From assembly GCA_003550325.1 (NCBI GenBank), contig QKWP01001720.1, positions 1 through 64,000 on the forward strand: a stretch of 64,000 bases of DNA. Direction: 5' to 3'. The stretch is from Gigaspora rosea. Lineage: Eukaryota; Glomeromycota; Glomeromycetes; Diversisporales; Gigasporaceae. Of this stretch, positions 12,452 through 23,589 are shown piece after piece. The notes beneath the pieces are model-generated. The model saw only the letters and a program-made list of their open reading frames with translations, ran no database searches and was not told the DNA's origin. The position numbers and the translations under genes are program-made. Numbering within the stretch: position 1 is the first letter of the stretch; every line of letters begins with the position of its first letter.

Positions 12452-13091
12452 ATTTTTTTTTTTTACGGTTTATAGAGAGACTTCTTTGCTCTCATGGTTT
12501 TTACCATATTAAGTATACAACCTATTAAATAAGGGGTATTACATTTTACATATCAACGAGGCTAAAATTAGCCACGCGTACAATTTTAGTCATTGTCTAT
12601 TTAAAGGTTCCGCCCGCAGGTTACCTACTAATTGCCATACCTGGAACCCGCCTGTGGGTTCCCTATTTTAAAGTCTCTGATTTTCAATGTTATTCTGTAA
12701 TACCAAACTTATTTTATCCATTCGGGCTTAGGGCTACTTTACCCTCGAAGTAATCTCTACCATAACGGACGTAGATCCCACATCTATACCGGTTTTGGTT
12801 TTTTTGTGCCAGAGATGATTAAATAATTGGCAAGGCCAATCTTTACACAATCGTCGACGGCATTCTACACATTTCTCACTATAGTAGTGCCCACTCTCTG
12901 TCATATCGATTTCCTTCCGGGAATTCCTTGATTCAAATATGTGCCTTCACATGGACTTCGCCACAGGGCTTCGCATCCGATTATAAGCTCCAATTTTTTG
13001 GTTACAGAGTATTTACCACCAGCCAAACTCGAACCGTTGACCTTGTCTGTGGGGAAACAGGAGCTTAACAACTAAGCTATGGACCCGAACC
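12452..13091 (-). mobile_element. tRNA-headed SINE, family 2
   Basis: On the minus strand the head at about 13090 carries an A box (TAGCTTAGTTG) and a B box (GGTTCGAGTTT) in tRNA-like spacing. A body of about 560 bp ends in a poly(A) tail, seen as poly-T from 12453. A perfect 14-bp target-site duplication CGATATCTCTAATT flanks it (12438-12451 and 13092-13105). Body and head differ from the SINE at 1078-1700, so this is a second family of similar size and orientation. Confidence 0.87.
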
Positions 13092-13105
13092 CGATATCTC
13101 TAATT

Positions 13106-13519
13106 GTAGATCTCCATGTGATTGTTAACCAATCAAATTGATTAATTTTTTAAAATTCATCACTTTACAATACTGCAATAATTACGGTAGAAAGATAAAA
13201 AAACAAAACCCGTAAGAAAAAAAAATAAAAAATTGTGAACACACACACAAAAAAATTACATAATATGAAGTGCAGAAAAAGTAGTAGTATTTATTGCTAT
13301 ATCCAAACCAATTGTACACTCTGACATAAAACTTTTATTACGGTACAATAGTTGGCCCAAACATGTTGCGTATACCATTATATAGAACAAGAAATTTTAT
13401 TTATCTTAGGTAGGTGTCGAACAAAAAAATGCATGGCAAAAAAAGAATTAGGCAAATTCCATTAATGAAGCTGCAGATACTGTACTAATTAAGTGAAAAA
13501 TGTTTCTGAGCCAATTTTA
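13106..13519. other. Interval without recognised gene
   Basis: AT-rich sequence between the SINE and a hAT-type element. No supported feature. Confidence 0.5.
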
Positions 13520-13527
13520 CCATAAAG

Positions 13528-14238
13528 CAGCGATGGTCATTTAATTAATTTTAAATGACATCAAAATATAGAAGTCATTTGAAAGTCATTTAGGTCATTT
13601 GAATTTGGATGGCCATTAAACTATTTCCATCTATAGTATAACCGATACAGGGTCGTTATTTCGAATCTTGCCCCGAATTAAGCTTAATTCGGGCCGAAAA
13701 TTGTAATTTCACCCCTGCGCGTTATTTCGCGTTATACGGTAAATATATAATATTTGATAGTAAATTGCTTTTGATTTACTGATCAAAATGGCCATCTCAA
13801 TAAGACAACTCTAACGAGCCAAAATCATAAAAATTCAATCACTGGGTCCAATGATCATTAAGAATTTGTGTTCAAGAATTTATTTAATACACTTGAAATG
13901 ACGAATTCTTAATAATCTCAAAATCCAGTAATTTGGTTTTGATGGTTTTTGTTCTCATTAAAATCGTCTTATTGAGACAGTCATTTAATGGCAAAATCAT
14001 CTGAAACTTGATTAGCAAATCAAAATTATTTACTATCAAAGATTCATATTTTTAATAATAATATTTCAAAATATATGATATAAATAATTCTATCCAATAA
14101 CAGTACGAGTTCATATCACATGTTATACTTAAAGAATTTTTGTAAGTCATTCCAGGTCATTTGCTTTTTTTTTAAATGACAAAAGACCAAATGAGCTTCA
14201 GTGGTCATTTGGTCATTTCAAGTCATTTAACATCACTG
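13528..14238. mobile_element. hAT-type element with GGTCATTT arrays, 711 bp
   Basis: The ends are CAGCGATGGTCATTT and its inverse ending CATCACTG. They are flanked by CCATAAAG (13520-13527) and CCATAGAG (14239-14246), an 8-bp duplication with one mismatch. Both subterminal regions are packed with AGTCATTT or GGTCATTT repeats. The interior holds a second inverted repeat (13745-14045, TTTGATAGTAAAT arms) and a perfect palindrome around CCGAATTAAGCTTAATTCGG. No transposase. Confidence 0.8.
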
Positions 14239-14452
14239 CCATAGAGCAGGCCTTTTTTAAAAATTTCCTTTTTCGTAGCTAAAAAAAAAAAATTAAAAAA
14301 AAACTAATTTCCGGTCAAAATTAAGAATCTTGATCATTAGCCAAAATTAATTACGGCAGCTTGGTTCAATAAAAAATTTCTTTATGGGAGTTAATATCAC
14401 TCATAGCAGCATAAGGCCGTGGTTACTTGTTATTACACTACTTGCTACATAT

Positions 14453-14592
14453 CAGTGATGGTAAAATTGGAGGTCATTTGCCTTTTTTCAAATGACCTAG
14501 GTCATTTCGACTAAAATTCATAATAAAATTGGGGTCATTTGAGGTAATTTGAGGTCATTTAAAGGTCATTTGAAGGTCATTTACCATCCTTG
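14453..14592. mobile_element. Short hAT-type MITE, same family as the 711-bp element
   Basis: The ends are CAGTGATGGTAAA and an inverse ending TTTACCATCCTTG, with flanks CTACATAT and GTACATAT (7 of 8 matched). The 140-bp body is little more than GGTCATTT repeats in both directions. It lies about 200 bp from its longer relative, suggesting local re-insertion. Confidence 0.75.
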
Positions 14593-14866
14593 GTACATAT
14601 AATTATTACTTGAAACTGGGCGGCGAAATCACCCACATGTGCAATTTCTAGTTTTTAAATATTTAAAATAAGCAATTCAAATTCATGGTTGTTTATTAAT
14701 TTGGCATATTATTATAAGAGCATTTATTAAAAAATAAAAAAAAAACAATGAGCTGATTATGTTAATCTATTTAACAAATCACTATCTACTGTGTTCATTA
14801 AAATAACTGCGCATCACATAATCAATTCTTTAATTTATCATTTATCCTTGTGGATTACAAACACAA

Positions 14867-15152
14867 TTAATTTATAAAACAATTATGTTCGATACAACGC
14901 AGTCCAGCTATGCAATCATTATCATACTGAAGCGCGACCGCAATCATGCTTTCCCTTGCCAGGAGTACATCGTTTCGTAAGGTAACCAGATCGTGCTGTC
15001 AATAAAATATACATAGTTAATAGTTAGAATAGTAAGAGTTATAAAATAAAAATTATTAATTCAGACATTTTACCTTCATGCAGAGGTGACCCGTGAATCG
15101 ACAGGTCATAAACAATGCAAATAAGAATTATAAAACAGAAAAAATATTTCAT
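14867..15152 (-). pseudogene. Small secreted cysteine-rich protein, probably decayed
   Basis: Exon 1 (15152-15074) starts MKYFFCFIILICIVYDL, a textbook signal peptide. A 78-bp GT-AG intron (14996-15073) has an ATTGACAG acceptor. Exon 2 (14995-14867) encodes a short Lys/Gly/Cys-rich segment (KRCTPGKGKHDC) and a later CIAGLRCIEHNCFIN segment before a TAA. The two segments are not in one continuous frame, so the copy appears broken or contains a sequence error. About 70 codons in all. Small secreted cysteine-rich proteins are common effector candidates in mycorrhizal fungi; nothing here shows a specific function. Confidence 0.55.
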
Positions 15153-15372
15153 GTTTTTTGGAGTCTATTATTATTTTGAAAACGTCTTGAAACTTAATAT
15201 TTTGTGAATGTTTTTTAAGGTTTAAAAATATTTTTGAACAGTGTATTGCTTAGATCAGTTTCTGCGTATTTATATATAAATTATTTTTATCGTAACTTTA
15301 GTCAATCTTCAAATTGAAATTCCTTATACGATAAAGATGATCAATTAATAAGTACATATTATTTAATAAGAA

Positions 15373-16322
15373 GCTGAGCGACGCAGTCGCGCTAAACCAG
15401 GAATGGATGATGAACTGAATAAACGCGAAATAATGTCTAGGGACACTGGCTCAATAATGGCCCGGATTAAGCTTAATTCGATCAAAATCCAAAATTCCAT
15501 TTTTTGGGGTTATATAGCATTTATACGGGAAAACTATACATTCCACGTAAGTACTGTGTACTTTGTTACGTTTCTTGTAAATTACATTGTAACTTACGAA
15601 ACTACAACAAAACTTTATAATAAATATTAGAATGTCACATGATAATAGCCCTAGCATTACAAAAGTTTTACCAGAATAAATAGAAAACCATCGGAGCTTT
15701 AATTTTATATTAATTTTTATACCAGTTTTGCAAAAATTTTGCCCAAAACTATTCACATGAGCATATGACATGTAATTTTAATTTCAGAAACTTATCAAAC
15801 TTACGTAAAATTACGTAAAATTACGGTAATTTTTCAACCCTACCCTAGTAATGTGTTCGTACTAAGCGTAAATTAACAAATGAATCATTATGAGATGCAC
15901 ATAACCCAATATTCATTTTGTATCGTTAAAATACGGATAACCAGCTTGATCTCAATTAAATTTATATGTAATCCGAAAGTTTCTAGATATTAGAATTTTC
16001 CTCAATCGCTATTTTAACCATCTACGGTAAATACAATATGATGCTTTTTCGTGATGCTTGTAATGCGATGAAGAGTCATGCCATAACATATTTGATTAGT
16101 GCAGTTTCGAAGGATTAATAAAAATAATTCATTTTTTTTAATCGAGACAAAAACCTGTTAAAGAGATGTTTGGCTAAACAATTCTCATACAATAGTAAAT
16201 ATAGTACGATGTGATGCATATCGTGATGTTTAAGCGCAGAAATTCGCGTTTTATTGCGTTTAGCATAGTGTCAAATCATATATAAGATTTTGCACATCAC
16301 TTAACTTGCTATAATAACCATA
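15373..16322. repeat. Tandem duplication, copy A (about 950 bp)
   Basis: Copy A starts CTGAGCGACGCAGTCGCGC and ends near CACTTAACTTGCTAT. It is collinear with copy B at 16328-19680, sharing landmarks such as CGAAATAA then GTCTAGGGAC, ATTAAGC, TACGTAAAATTACGG, CGTACTAAGCGTAAATTA and TGTTTGGCTAAACA. It contains GATGCTTGTAATGCGATG at about 16056, the uninterrupted target of the hAT insertion seen in copy B. Short open frames inside it are shadows with no protein-like character. Confidence 0.88.
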
Positions 16323-16771
16323 AGTAACTGCGTGACGCAGTCGCGCTAAACCAGGAACGGATGATGAACTGAATAAACGCGAAATAACGTCTAGGGACCT
16401 GAATAATGACCCGGATTAAGCTAATTCGATCAAAATTCGAAATTACATTTTTGGTAGTTATTTCGCATTTATACGGGAAAACTATACATTCCACATATAC
16501 TGTATACTTTGTTACGTTTCATGTATAACTTACGAAACTGCAACGTAACTTTACAATAAACAGTAGATTATGATAATAGAATTAGCATTACAAAAGTTTT
16601 ACCAGAATAAATAGAAAAACCATCATTACGTTTGGAACTTTAATTTTATATTTATTTTTATGCCAACTTTGCAAAAATTTTGGCCAAAAACTATTCACAT
16701 GATCAAAATTACATGTAATTTTGATTTCAAAAACTTACACAAACTTGTGTAAAATTACGTAAAATTACGGT

Positions 16772-16777
<6 letters not shown>

Positions 16778-16808
<31 letters not shown>

Positions 16809-17571
16809 NNNNNNNNNNNNNNNNNNNNNNNNNNNNNNNNNNNNNNNNNNNNNNNNNNNNNNNNNNNNNNNNNNNNNNNNNNNNNNNNNNNNNNNNNNNN
16901 NNNNNNNNNNNNNNNNNNNNNNNNNNNNNNNNNNNNNNNNNNNNNNNNNNNNNNNNNNNNNNNNNNNNNNNNNNNNNNNNNNNNNNNNNNNNNNNNNNNN
17001 NNNNNNNNNNNNNNNNNNNNNNNNNNNNNNNNNNNNNNNNNNNNNNNNNNNNNNNNNNNNNNNNNNNNNNNNNNNNNNNNNNNNNNNNNNNNNNNNNNNN
17101 NNNNNNNNNNNNNNNNNNNNNNNNNNNNNNNNNNNNNNNNNNNNNNNNNNNNNNNNNNNNNNNNNNNNNNNNNNNNNNNNNNNNNNNNNNNNNNNNNNNN
17201 NNNNNNNNNNNNNNNNNNNNNNNNNNNNNNNNNNNNNNNNNNNNNNNNNNNNNNNNNNNNNNNNNNNNNNNNNNNNNNNNNNNNNNNNNNNNNNNNNNNN
17301 NNNNNNNNNNNNNNNNNNNNNNNNNNNNNNNNNNNNNNNNNNNNNNNNNNNNNNNNNNNNNNNNNNNNNNNNNNNNNNNNNNNNNNNNNNNNNNNNNNNN
17401 NNNNNNNNNNNNNNNNNNNNNNNNNNNNNNNNNNNNNNNNNNNNNNNNNNNNNNNNNNNNNNNNNNNNNNNNNNNNNNNNNNNNNNNNNNNNNNNNNNNN
17501 NNNNNNNNNNNNNNNNNNNNNNNNNNNNNNNNNNNNNTAAAAAAGCAACTCCCTTCTGCACTGTGTATTCG
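16778..17571 (-). mobile_element. Poly(A)-tailed retroposon, mostly hidden in a gap
   Basis: A 13-bp duplication TTACGGTAATTTT lies at 16765-16777 and 17572-17584. Copy A of the tandem repeat has this site only once at the matching place. The left edge is a poly-T run of at least 31 bases (minus-strand tail). The right edge shows about 34 readable bases of the element's 5' end. Bases 16809-17537 are N, so family and true length are unknown. Confidence 0.65.
16809..17537. other. Assembly gap (729 N)
   Basis: A continuous run of N. Any open frame spanning it is artificial. Confidence 1.
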
Positions 17572-17949
17572 TTACGGTAATTTTCTAACTGCAAGAGGCT
17601 ATTTTAGTTTTACTGTGGCGAACTTAACCCCGAAAAATTATAACATGAATTATATAATATTACATAATTGAAACGCAAATACAATCCAATCAGTTCGTCA
17701 TAGTAAAAATTAAAATTCAAGCATTCACTTATTCGTACTAAGCGTAAATTACCAAATGAATTATTATGAGATGCACACTTACTAACCTAAAATTCATTTT
17801 GTATCGTTAAAATACGGATATCCAGCTTGATCTCAATTAAATTTTATGTAATCTGATTTTGAAGTTTCTAGATATTAGAATTTTCCTCAATCGCTATTTA
17901 TAACTATCTACAGTAAATACAGTATGATGCTTTTTCTGATGCTTGTAAT

Positions 17950-19410
17950 TAGGGCTGTTAATCGGACCGTCCGGTCCGTCCTGATTAAAAGACCGCCCAG
18001 TCTTTTAAAAAATCGGACCGGACTGCGGTCCAGGACCGAATAGGACCGAATAAAGATAGACCGGACGGACCGATGATCAATATAATACTTTTTTGCTATA
18101 ACGATGAAATTAAAGTTGTTAGTATAAAGAATTTCAATACTTTTACAATAAGCTTTTCAAATTTATAATATTTGCTTATATGATATAAGAGAGCAATAAT
18201 TAATACGTTTGATAATTTTAGTCATACATAAATTATGGATTAGAAAATATAGTATATTAATATAGCTATAGCAAAATAACATCATTTAATTAACTTCGTA
18301 AATATGAACATTATAGTTAGTTAAATTCAGTTAAAAAGATTTTTGTCACTTTTAACCACTTGATAATTTGATTGAAATAATATAATCATAATTGGGCACG
18401 CCAAATGTTCAATCTTGTACTGGCTCAAGACAAGAATTGTCTTAATATATGAAAATATTAAAGTAAATTAACAAAACGATTAGAAGTTACTTGCATAAAA
18501 AAAATATTTATTAATATAATATTATTAGCATTTACATGTTGTCAAATACTTAAAAATTTATAAACATAATATATTTAATAAAAAAAAATATAAAAAATAA
18601 AGTATACTAGTATCGGGTTATTTCCAAGTTAAAATCAAAAAAAATTTTAATCGGTAAAATATTATAGTATTAAAGTGTTTTATCGTATTATAAGCACCAT
18701 AAAATTATATACGTATAAAAAAAAAGCCTACTAGCTGAAAAAAAATTTTGTAAAATTAAAATTTAGAATGGTAAGTCTTAAGTAAACCAAGATTTTAAAC
18801 ACAAAACAGCCCGAACTGTTTCATTATCAAGAGAATTTCGTGATTTTAGTAACTGTTAACCCAGCTAAACTAAATAATTGTTCACATGGAACACTAGTAG
18901 ACATAATAGCTAGATAATCTTTTATTTGCATGTGAGCGTTGTTTGGAACACGAGTTTGAGGCAAGCTAATAGTTAATTTAGTCGAATGCAAATTATAATT
19001 TTTATCATTAAAAATCCTCGGCTATATTATAATTAGCTTGTTTCAAACTCGAGTTCCAAAATAATGCCCATAGGCGTTATTTCGCACAAATATAGTGCAA
19101 ATTGTGATCACGCCATTGCTGTCATTAATAAATTTCTCTATTTTATTAACGTTAGCAACAGCCCGTTCTCATTATACATTAAACGCGGTTTAATCTTGTT
19201 TAACAAACTAAGGGGTTGTAATTGAATTTTAGTCAAAAAGAATTTTTATAGTTGTTTCAAAATGCGTATTATCATGATAAAATTTAGTTTATTTGATATT
19301 TACTATTAGGACCGACGGTCCTTTCGGTCCGTCCTAAAAAAGACCGGACCGACCCGGTCCCGGACGGACCGAAGGACCGTCGGTCCGGACCAGACCGATT
19401 AACAGCCCTA
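17950..19410. mobile_element. Non-autonomous hAT element with GGACCG repeats, 1461 bp
   Basis: The ends are TAGGGCTGTTAATCGG and its inverse, flanked by a perfect 8-bp duplication CTTGTAAT (17942-17949 and 19411-19418). The subterminal 110-130 bp on each side are GC-rich arrays of GGACCG and CGGTCC in both orientations, in sharp contrast to the AT-rich centre. No transposase is recognisable in the centre. The empty site survives in copy A of the host duplication at about 16056. Confidence 0.95.
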
Positions 19411-19928
19411 CTTGTAATGCTATGGAGTCACGTCATAACATATTTGATTAGTGCAATTTCGAAAGACTAATAAAACAAGACATTTTCTTTAATCGAAACA
19501 AAAACCTGTTAAAGAGATGTTTGGCTAAACATTCTCATACAATAGATAAATATAGTACTATGTGATGCATATCGTGATGTTTTAAGTGCAGAAATTCGCG
19601 TTTTACTGCGTTTAGCATAGTGTCCAATCATATATAAGATGTTACGGACGCACATCACTTAACTTGCTATAGTAACCATATACTTCGTGGTATTGCATAT
19701 CACTCCGTTCCTGGTATATTATTTACTGTTTTTTCACTGATCAAAATAACGATTACAAATCTTTAAATCACAGTATGATATCATACAAAACGAAGAACAA
19801 TACTATTATTCTGGTAAATATTTTATCAAATAAGGTCATAAGACCGAGATTTCCTCTATTCGTTATAATTTTCTTTTTTTACCCTTGATTTTTTTTTCTT
19901 TTTTTTTACATATAATTGTTGCTACAAT

Positions 19929-20627
19929 TTATTATACGGACTGACCCGGCCCATTGGCCGAGCGGGCCGAGGGTCGACCTACGCCTTCACGGGCCGGGCG
20001 GGCCGAGAGTCGACTACGCCTTCACGGCCCGGTCGGGCCGACTAAGACAAGTTAGGATTTTGAATCAATCTATTTTTCACTTTTTATCTTTGTACATTGT
20101 AATTTTACTAGAAACCGCAAATAGTCAGTAAACCTACCAACAATAAACTAATCCAAATAAATCTTTCTTAGTTCAATGGCCGAATAGGAGCTTTTTCTGA
20201 CTGACTAGTTATTTTACTTCTTGCCGGGCCGCTAAATAATTTTTAAAGACTTAATTCCGCAGTTGACTTAACTGCGGATACTACCAAATGGTAAGTTACT
20301 GATGTAAGGTGCCAGAACTTTTGGGCAAGTTGTCGAATTAGGTTGGAATGAATCATAGATTCGGCAAGATTAAGTCAGAATCAAAGAAAAGATAGTGAAA
20401 TATCAGAAAATTTCGTGATGATTGACAGTCAACCAACATAAACACGAGCATGGCGAGCATAGTTGTCGAGAATTTTTTGATTATGGTAATTTGTTCAGTA
20501 AAGTTACCAAAATTACCGTTAGGAGATTGTGTTTGGTAACTTTGATTACAAAATTTTTTATTAATATGGTCGCCCGGTCGACCGGCCGGAGTAATTTTGT
20601 CGGCTGGGTCGGTCCAAGACTTTTCGT
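19929..20627. repeat. Candidate TIR element with GC-rich ends
   Basis: The left edge GGACTGACCCGGCC pairs with the inverse of GGCTGGGTCGGTCC on the right. The left end has two tandem copies of a unit of about 45 bp (GGGCCGAGRGTCGAC then TACGCCTTCACGG); the right has GTCGACCGGCCGG. The layout resembles the 1461-bp hAT element, but I found no target-site duplication. Confidence 0.45.
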
Positions 20628-20904
20628 ATCGCTAAATATGATTTACGCGTGCAATCTTATGATAATCTATAAATTTAAATTTCATGTTTTAAATCATTAT
20701 AATGTAATATTGCTTGAATTTGCAATTTTATACAAGAATATTCTCGTTTATTAATTAAAATAACTATGGCATTATTATTTTAACAAACCAAGAAACTCAA
20801 AATTATGTATTTCGATATCCGCCTTTCAAATAGCGCCAAGAAGAGCTATCCATTCATATTAATGGTGATCGTTAAAGATCAACGTTTGATGTAATTCTAC
20901 TATG

Positions 20905-21070
20905 ATTAATGATGCCACGAATGACGAAATAGTTTCGTCTAGAAGAATGACGAAACAACTTCAATTTGACGAATGAAGAATGATGAAACTCGTGATGATG
21001 ACGAAAACTCGTGGCGAATGACGAAACTCATGACGAATGACGAAGCTCGTGACTAATGACGAAACTCAGC
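20905..21070. repeat. GACGAA minisatellite
   Basis: About eight degenerate copies of an 18-19 bp unit near GACGAAACTCGTGACGAAT. It starts beside TTAATGATGCC, resembling the TIR of the element at 58353-59923, which has similar GATGAAAC arrays. Confidence 0.7.
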
Positions 21071-22180
21071 GAAATATAAAAATAAAAGGGCGATTTTTGG
21101 TTTAGGAATCATTAAAAACTGGTTAGTGCATAAATATCTTCTGCGTTATGAGGCTTCTGTTGCCGGGAAATCACCGAAACTATAGTTTTAGACGAAAACT
21201 TTTTTAAAGACGAAACCTCTAACGAAGGATGGAGCCTCAAATCCTTCTGACGAAAGATAAACCACCGAATTTGAAATGACAAAATCCCTAGTTCTTTCAC
21301 TAAAAAAAAAAAAAAAAACCGATGTTAATGATGGAACCCTAATGTGTGTTTCCCGCTAAAAAAAAAAAAAAAATTAAAAAATAAAAATTAATCTAAAAAT
21401 CATCCTAGAAATTTATGTATTTAGCATAAAAACAATAAATTATTATCGAGGCTCTTTATTTATCTTTACCGGTAATGCTGGGTATGTTTACTGGCTTGAC
21501 CTGATTTATGTTTAATTTTAAAAAGGCTACTAACAAAAATTATGAATAGCAAATACGTAAGCTATTAATATCTCAAATATTAAATATTTAAATAAATAAA
21601 AATAAAAAAAAATAAAATCAATAGTAAACCAAATTGCAAAAGACGGACACGCACCCACCATTTAGTAGTACAATATTTCGCCCTTTGCTAGCTTTGTAAC
21701 CTTTTATCAGTTTTGCCACCTTTTTTTGTCAATTCTGCTACCTTTCATCAATTCGTCATTTGAGATTTTAGTTTATGAAAGACGAAATTAGGTTTGTAGA
21801 TTTGTTAGCGTGAAACTTCTAGGTTGCATCTAACAACTATAATTGAAACCAACTGCACTGAATTTGATATCACAAGACTCGAAAACATGATAAAACTACA
21901 ATTCGAAGTACCAAGATATCGTGGCTGAATTTTGAAGGAAATGCCTCCTAAAAGCCCCAAATCCGTGATGGGGAGAAGCCATCCGTGGAAAAAGAGAAGA
22001 ACCCAAGCCCACCAAGGTCTCAAAAAAGAAGAAACAGGATTGAACTGGGCTTAGGTCTGGGCAATATTAAAAAAAGTAAACAAACAATTGTAAGCCTGAG
22101 GAAGAAACGATTGTTTGCTCGATGTTAGTGCAATATAGCATAATAGATTTTAAATCTAAAAAAGTTTGATCTTGTTCTTT
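21071..22180. other. Interval with A-runs, no gene recognised
   Basis: Two A15-16 runs at about 21302 and 21359 could be retroposon tails, but no paired duplication was found. No supported coding region. Confidence 0.45.
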
Positions 22181-22468
22181 TTATCCCCTCTCGATGTAAA
22201 AAGCATTATAGACGGAGCTATTTTGCCCTTTAAATAAAGTAGAGTTAAGCATGTGCTTAAATAAAATGCATGCATTATTAGTCCTCACAATATATCGAAT
22301 TAGCCTTACCTTGTCAAATTTACTGTCTCTACCAATTGAGTATATTGTACGGTGTAATGGTTTAATGATTTGATTTGAGTGATTAGTCAGTCTGTCTCGC
22401 TGCACTCGCCCGCTGACACTGCACACGCAACAAATAAATATAAATATACTTAAAATGGCGATGTGCAC
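22181..22468 (-). CDS. Possible small secreted protein, 95 codons
   Basis: The frame opens with MHIAILSIFIFICCVCSVSG, which looks like a cleavable signal peptide, followed by a basic, non-repetitive 75-residue tail. No homologous family is recognised, no neighbour supports it and codon use is unremarkable. It may be chance in AT-rich DNA. Confidence 0.28.
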   Translation of the reverse strand: MHIAILSIFIFICCVCSVSGRVQRDRLTNHSNQIIKPLHRTIYSIGRDSKFDKVRLIRYIVRTNNACILFKHMLNSTLFKGQNSSVYNAFYIERG

Positions 22469-23040
22469 AATAATGCATAAATGTTAAACAAAGTTTTAAA
22501 TAAGAATACAGATTTAAGTATATATATTAAGTTCTGCCTGGGTTTAGAAAATGCAGAAAACATCTGTCTAATGAGGAAAGCAGTTGAGCTATATGATTGA
22601 ACAATACAACAAACCAGAAAGTCATATGCTATCTATGCTTTTATCTCTGCCAGATGTTAGCTTTGATCTGCCAAGTCACTCAATGTGAGAAGAAATTTTA
22701 TATATTAAGTTATTATCAAAAATACTTCTTCTTCTTTATGTAATAAAATATTCTTCTTATCTCTGAATATGGGGTTCCCAACTATGGTACAGAAGAACTT
22801 AAAGAAAACTAAAGTATTATATTTTCTATAGAGCATGCCTCTAATAAAGAAAACAGCACAGATAGAAAATATTATACTAAATATATGCAAAATCATAGAG
22901 GTTGATATGATAGAAATACAAAGTAAAAATAGCTTGAAACCATAACTTGGCAAAGAACTCATAGTTATCCATGAAGTGAGTCAAGAATTGCCCAAACCTT
23001 CAATGCTACTCAAGATAGCTAAAGCAAGAACTAAAAAGAA
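22469..23040. other. Interval without recognised gene
   Basis: Open frames here are rich in Phe, Ile and Leu, as expected by chance from AT-rich DNA. Nothing supported. Confidence 0.45.
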
Positions 23041-23059
23041 CCTGCTTTTATCATAAAAT

Positions 23060-23238
23060 AATAGTTAAAGGCTTTATTACAAATGGAAAGTCCAAGGCTG
23101 AATACTTTGAAATTGAATACAAGAACAAAAAGTGGAAAAAAGAGCTTGATAATACATGGGCAGTGCATGTTGAAAATGGTAAAATGCTTAGAGTAATTCA
23201 AAGAAAATATGATAAAGAAACATTTTATTTTTTTTAAA
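23060..23238 (+). pseudogene. Short protein-like remnant, family unknown
   Basis: A plus-strand stretch reads with good protein-like composition (pieces such as AEYFEIEYKNKKW and NTWAVHVENGKM) and then stops. There is no start and no recognised domain. It lies just upstream of the 100-bp tandem array. Confidence 0.3.
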
Positions 23239-23589
23239 AAAATATTAAAAAATTTAATTTTAAGGGTTGAAAATGAAAATTTTCATTATGAAGTTAGTGG
23301 AAAAAGAACTTAATGTATTTAAAAAATTGCCTAATACTCACTGCACAAAATTGTGATATTGTTAAATTGTAAGTATATGTATTAAATATAAAATATTTTT
23401 AGATATAATAATATAATTATTTTGTTTTTACTGTAGATTCTCTCAGATAAAAATTTTGTCATTTATGATTCTTTACAACAATCAAGATAAATACCTTCCT
23501 CTCAGCATATAAAACTAATAAGAGACATTGGAGTATCACCACATAACATAATTAAACAAAAAATGCAGATTAATTTGTTGTAAAAAATT

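Larger units (their letters stand above)
16328..19680. repeat. Tandem duplication, copy B, carrying two insertions
   Basis: It has the same landmarks as copy A but is enlarged by a poly(A) retroposon with an assembly gap (16778-17571) and a 1461-bp hAT element (17950-19410). Removing these leaves about 1.1 kb. Both insertions are younger than the duplication. Confidence 0.88.

Noticed and set aside
13020-13091. tRNA gene (minus strand)
   Set aside because: Same reasons; it is the head of the second SINE.
16727-17594. Long minus-strand open frames across the N gap
   Set aside because: They consist of N and a poly-T run read as Lys; artefact.
20422-20754. 110-codon plus-strand gene
   Set aside because: It spans a GC-rich repeat end and AT-rich DNA with no domain or consistent composition.
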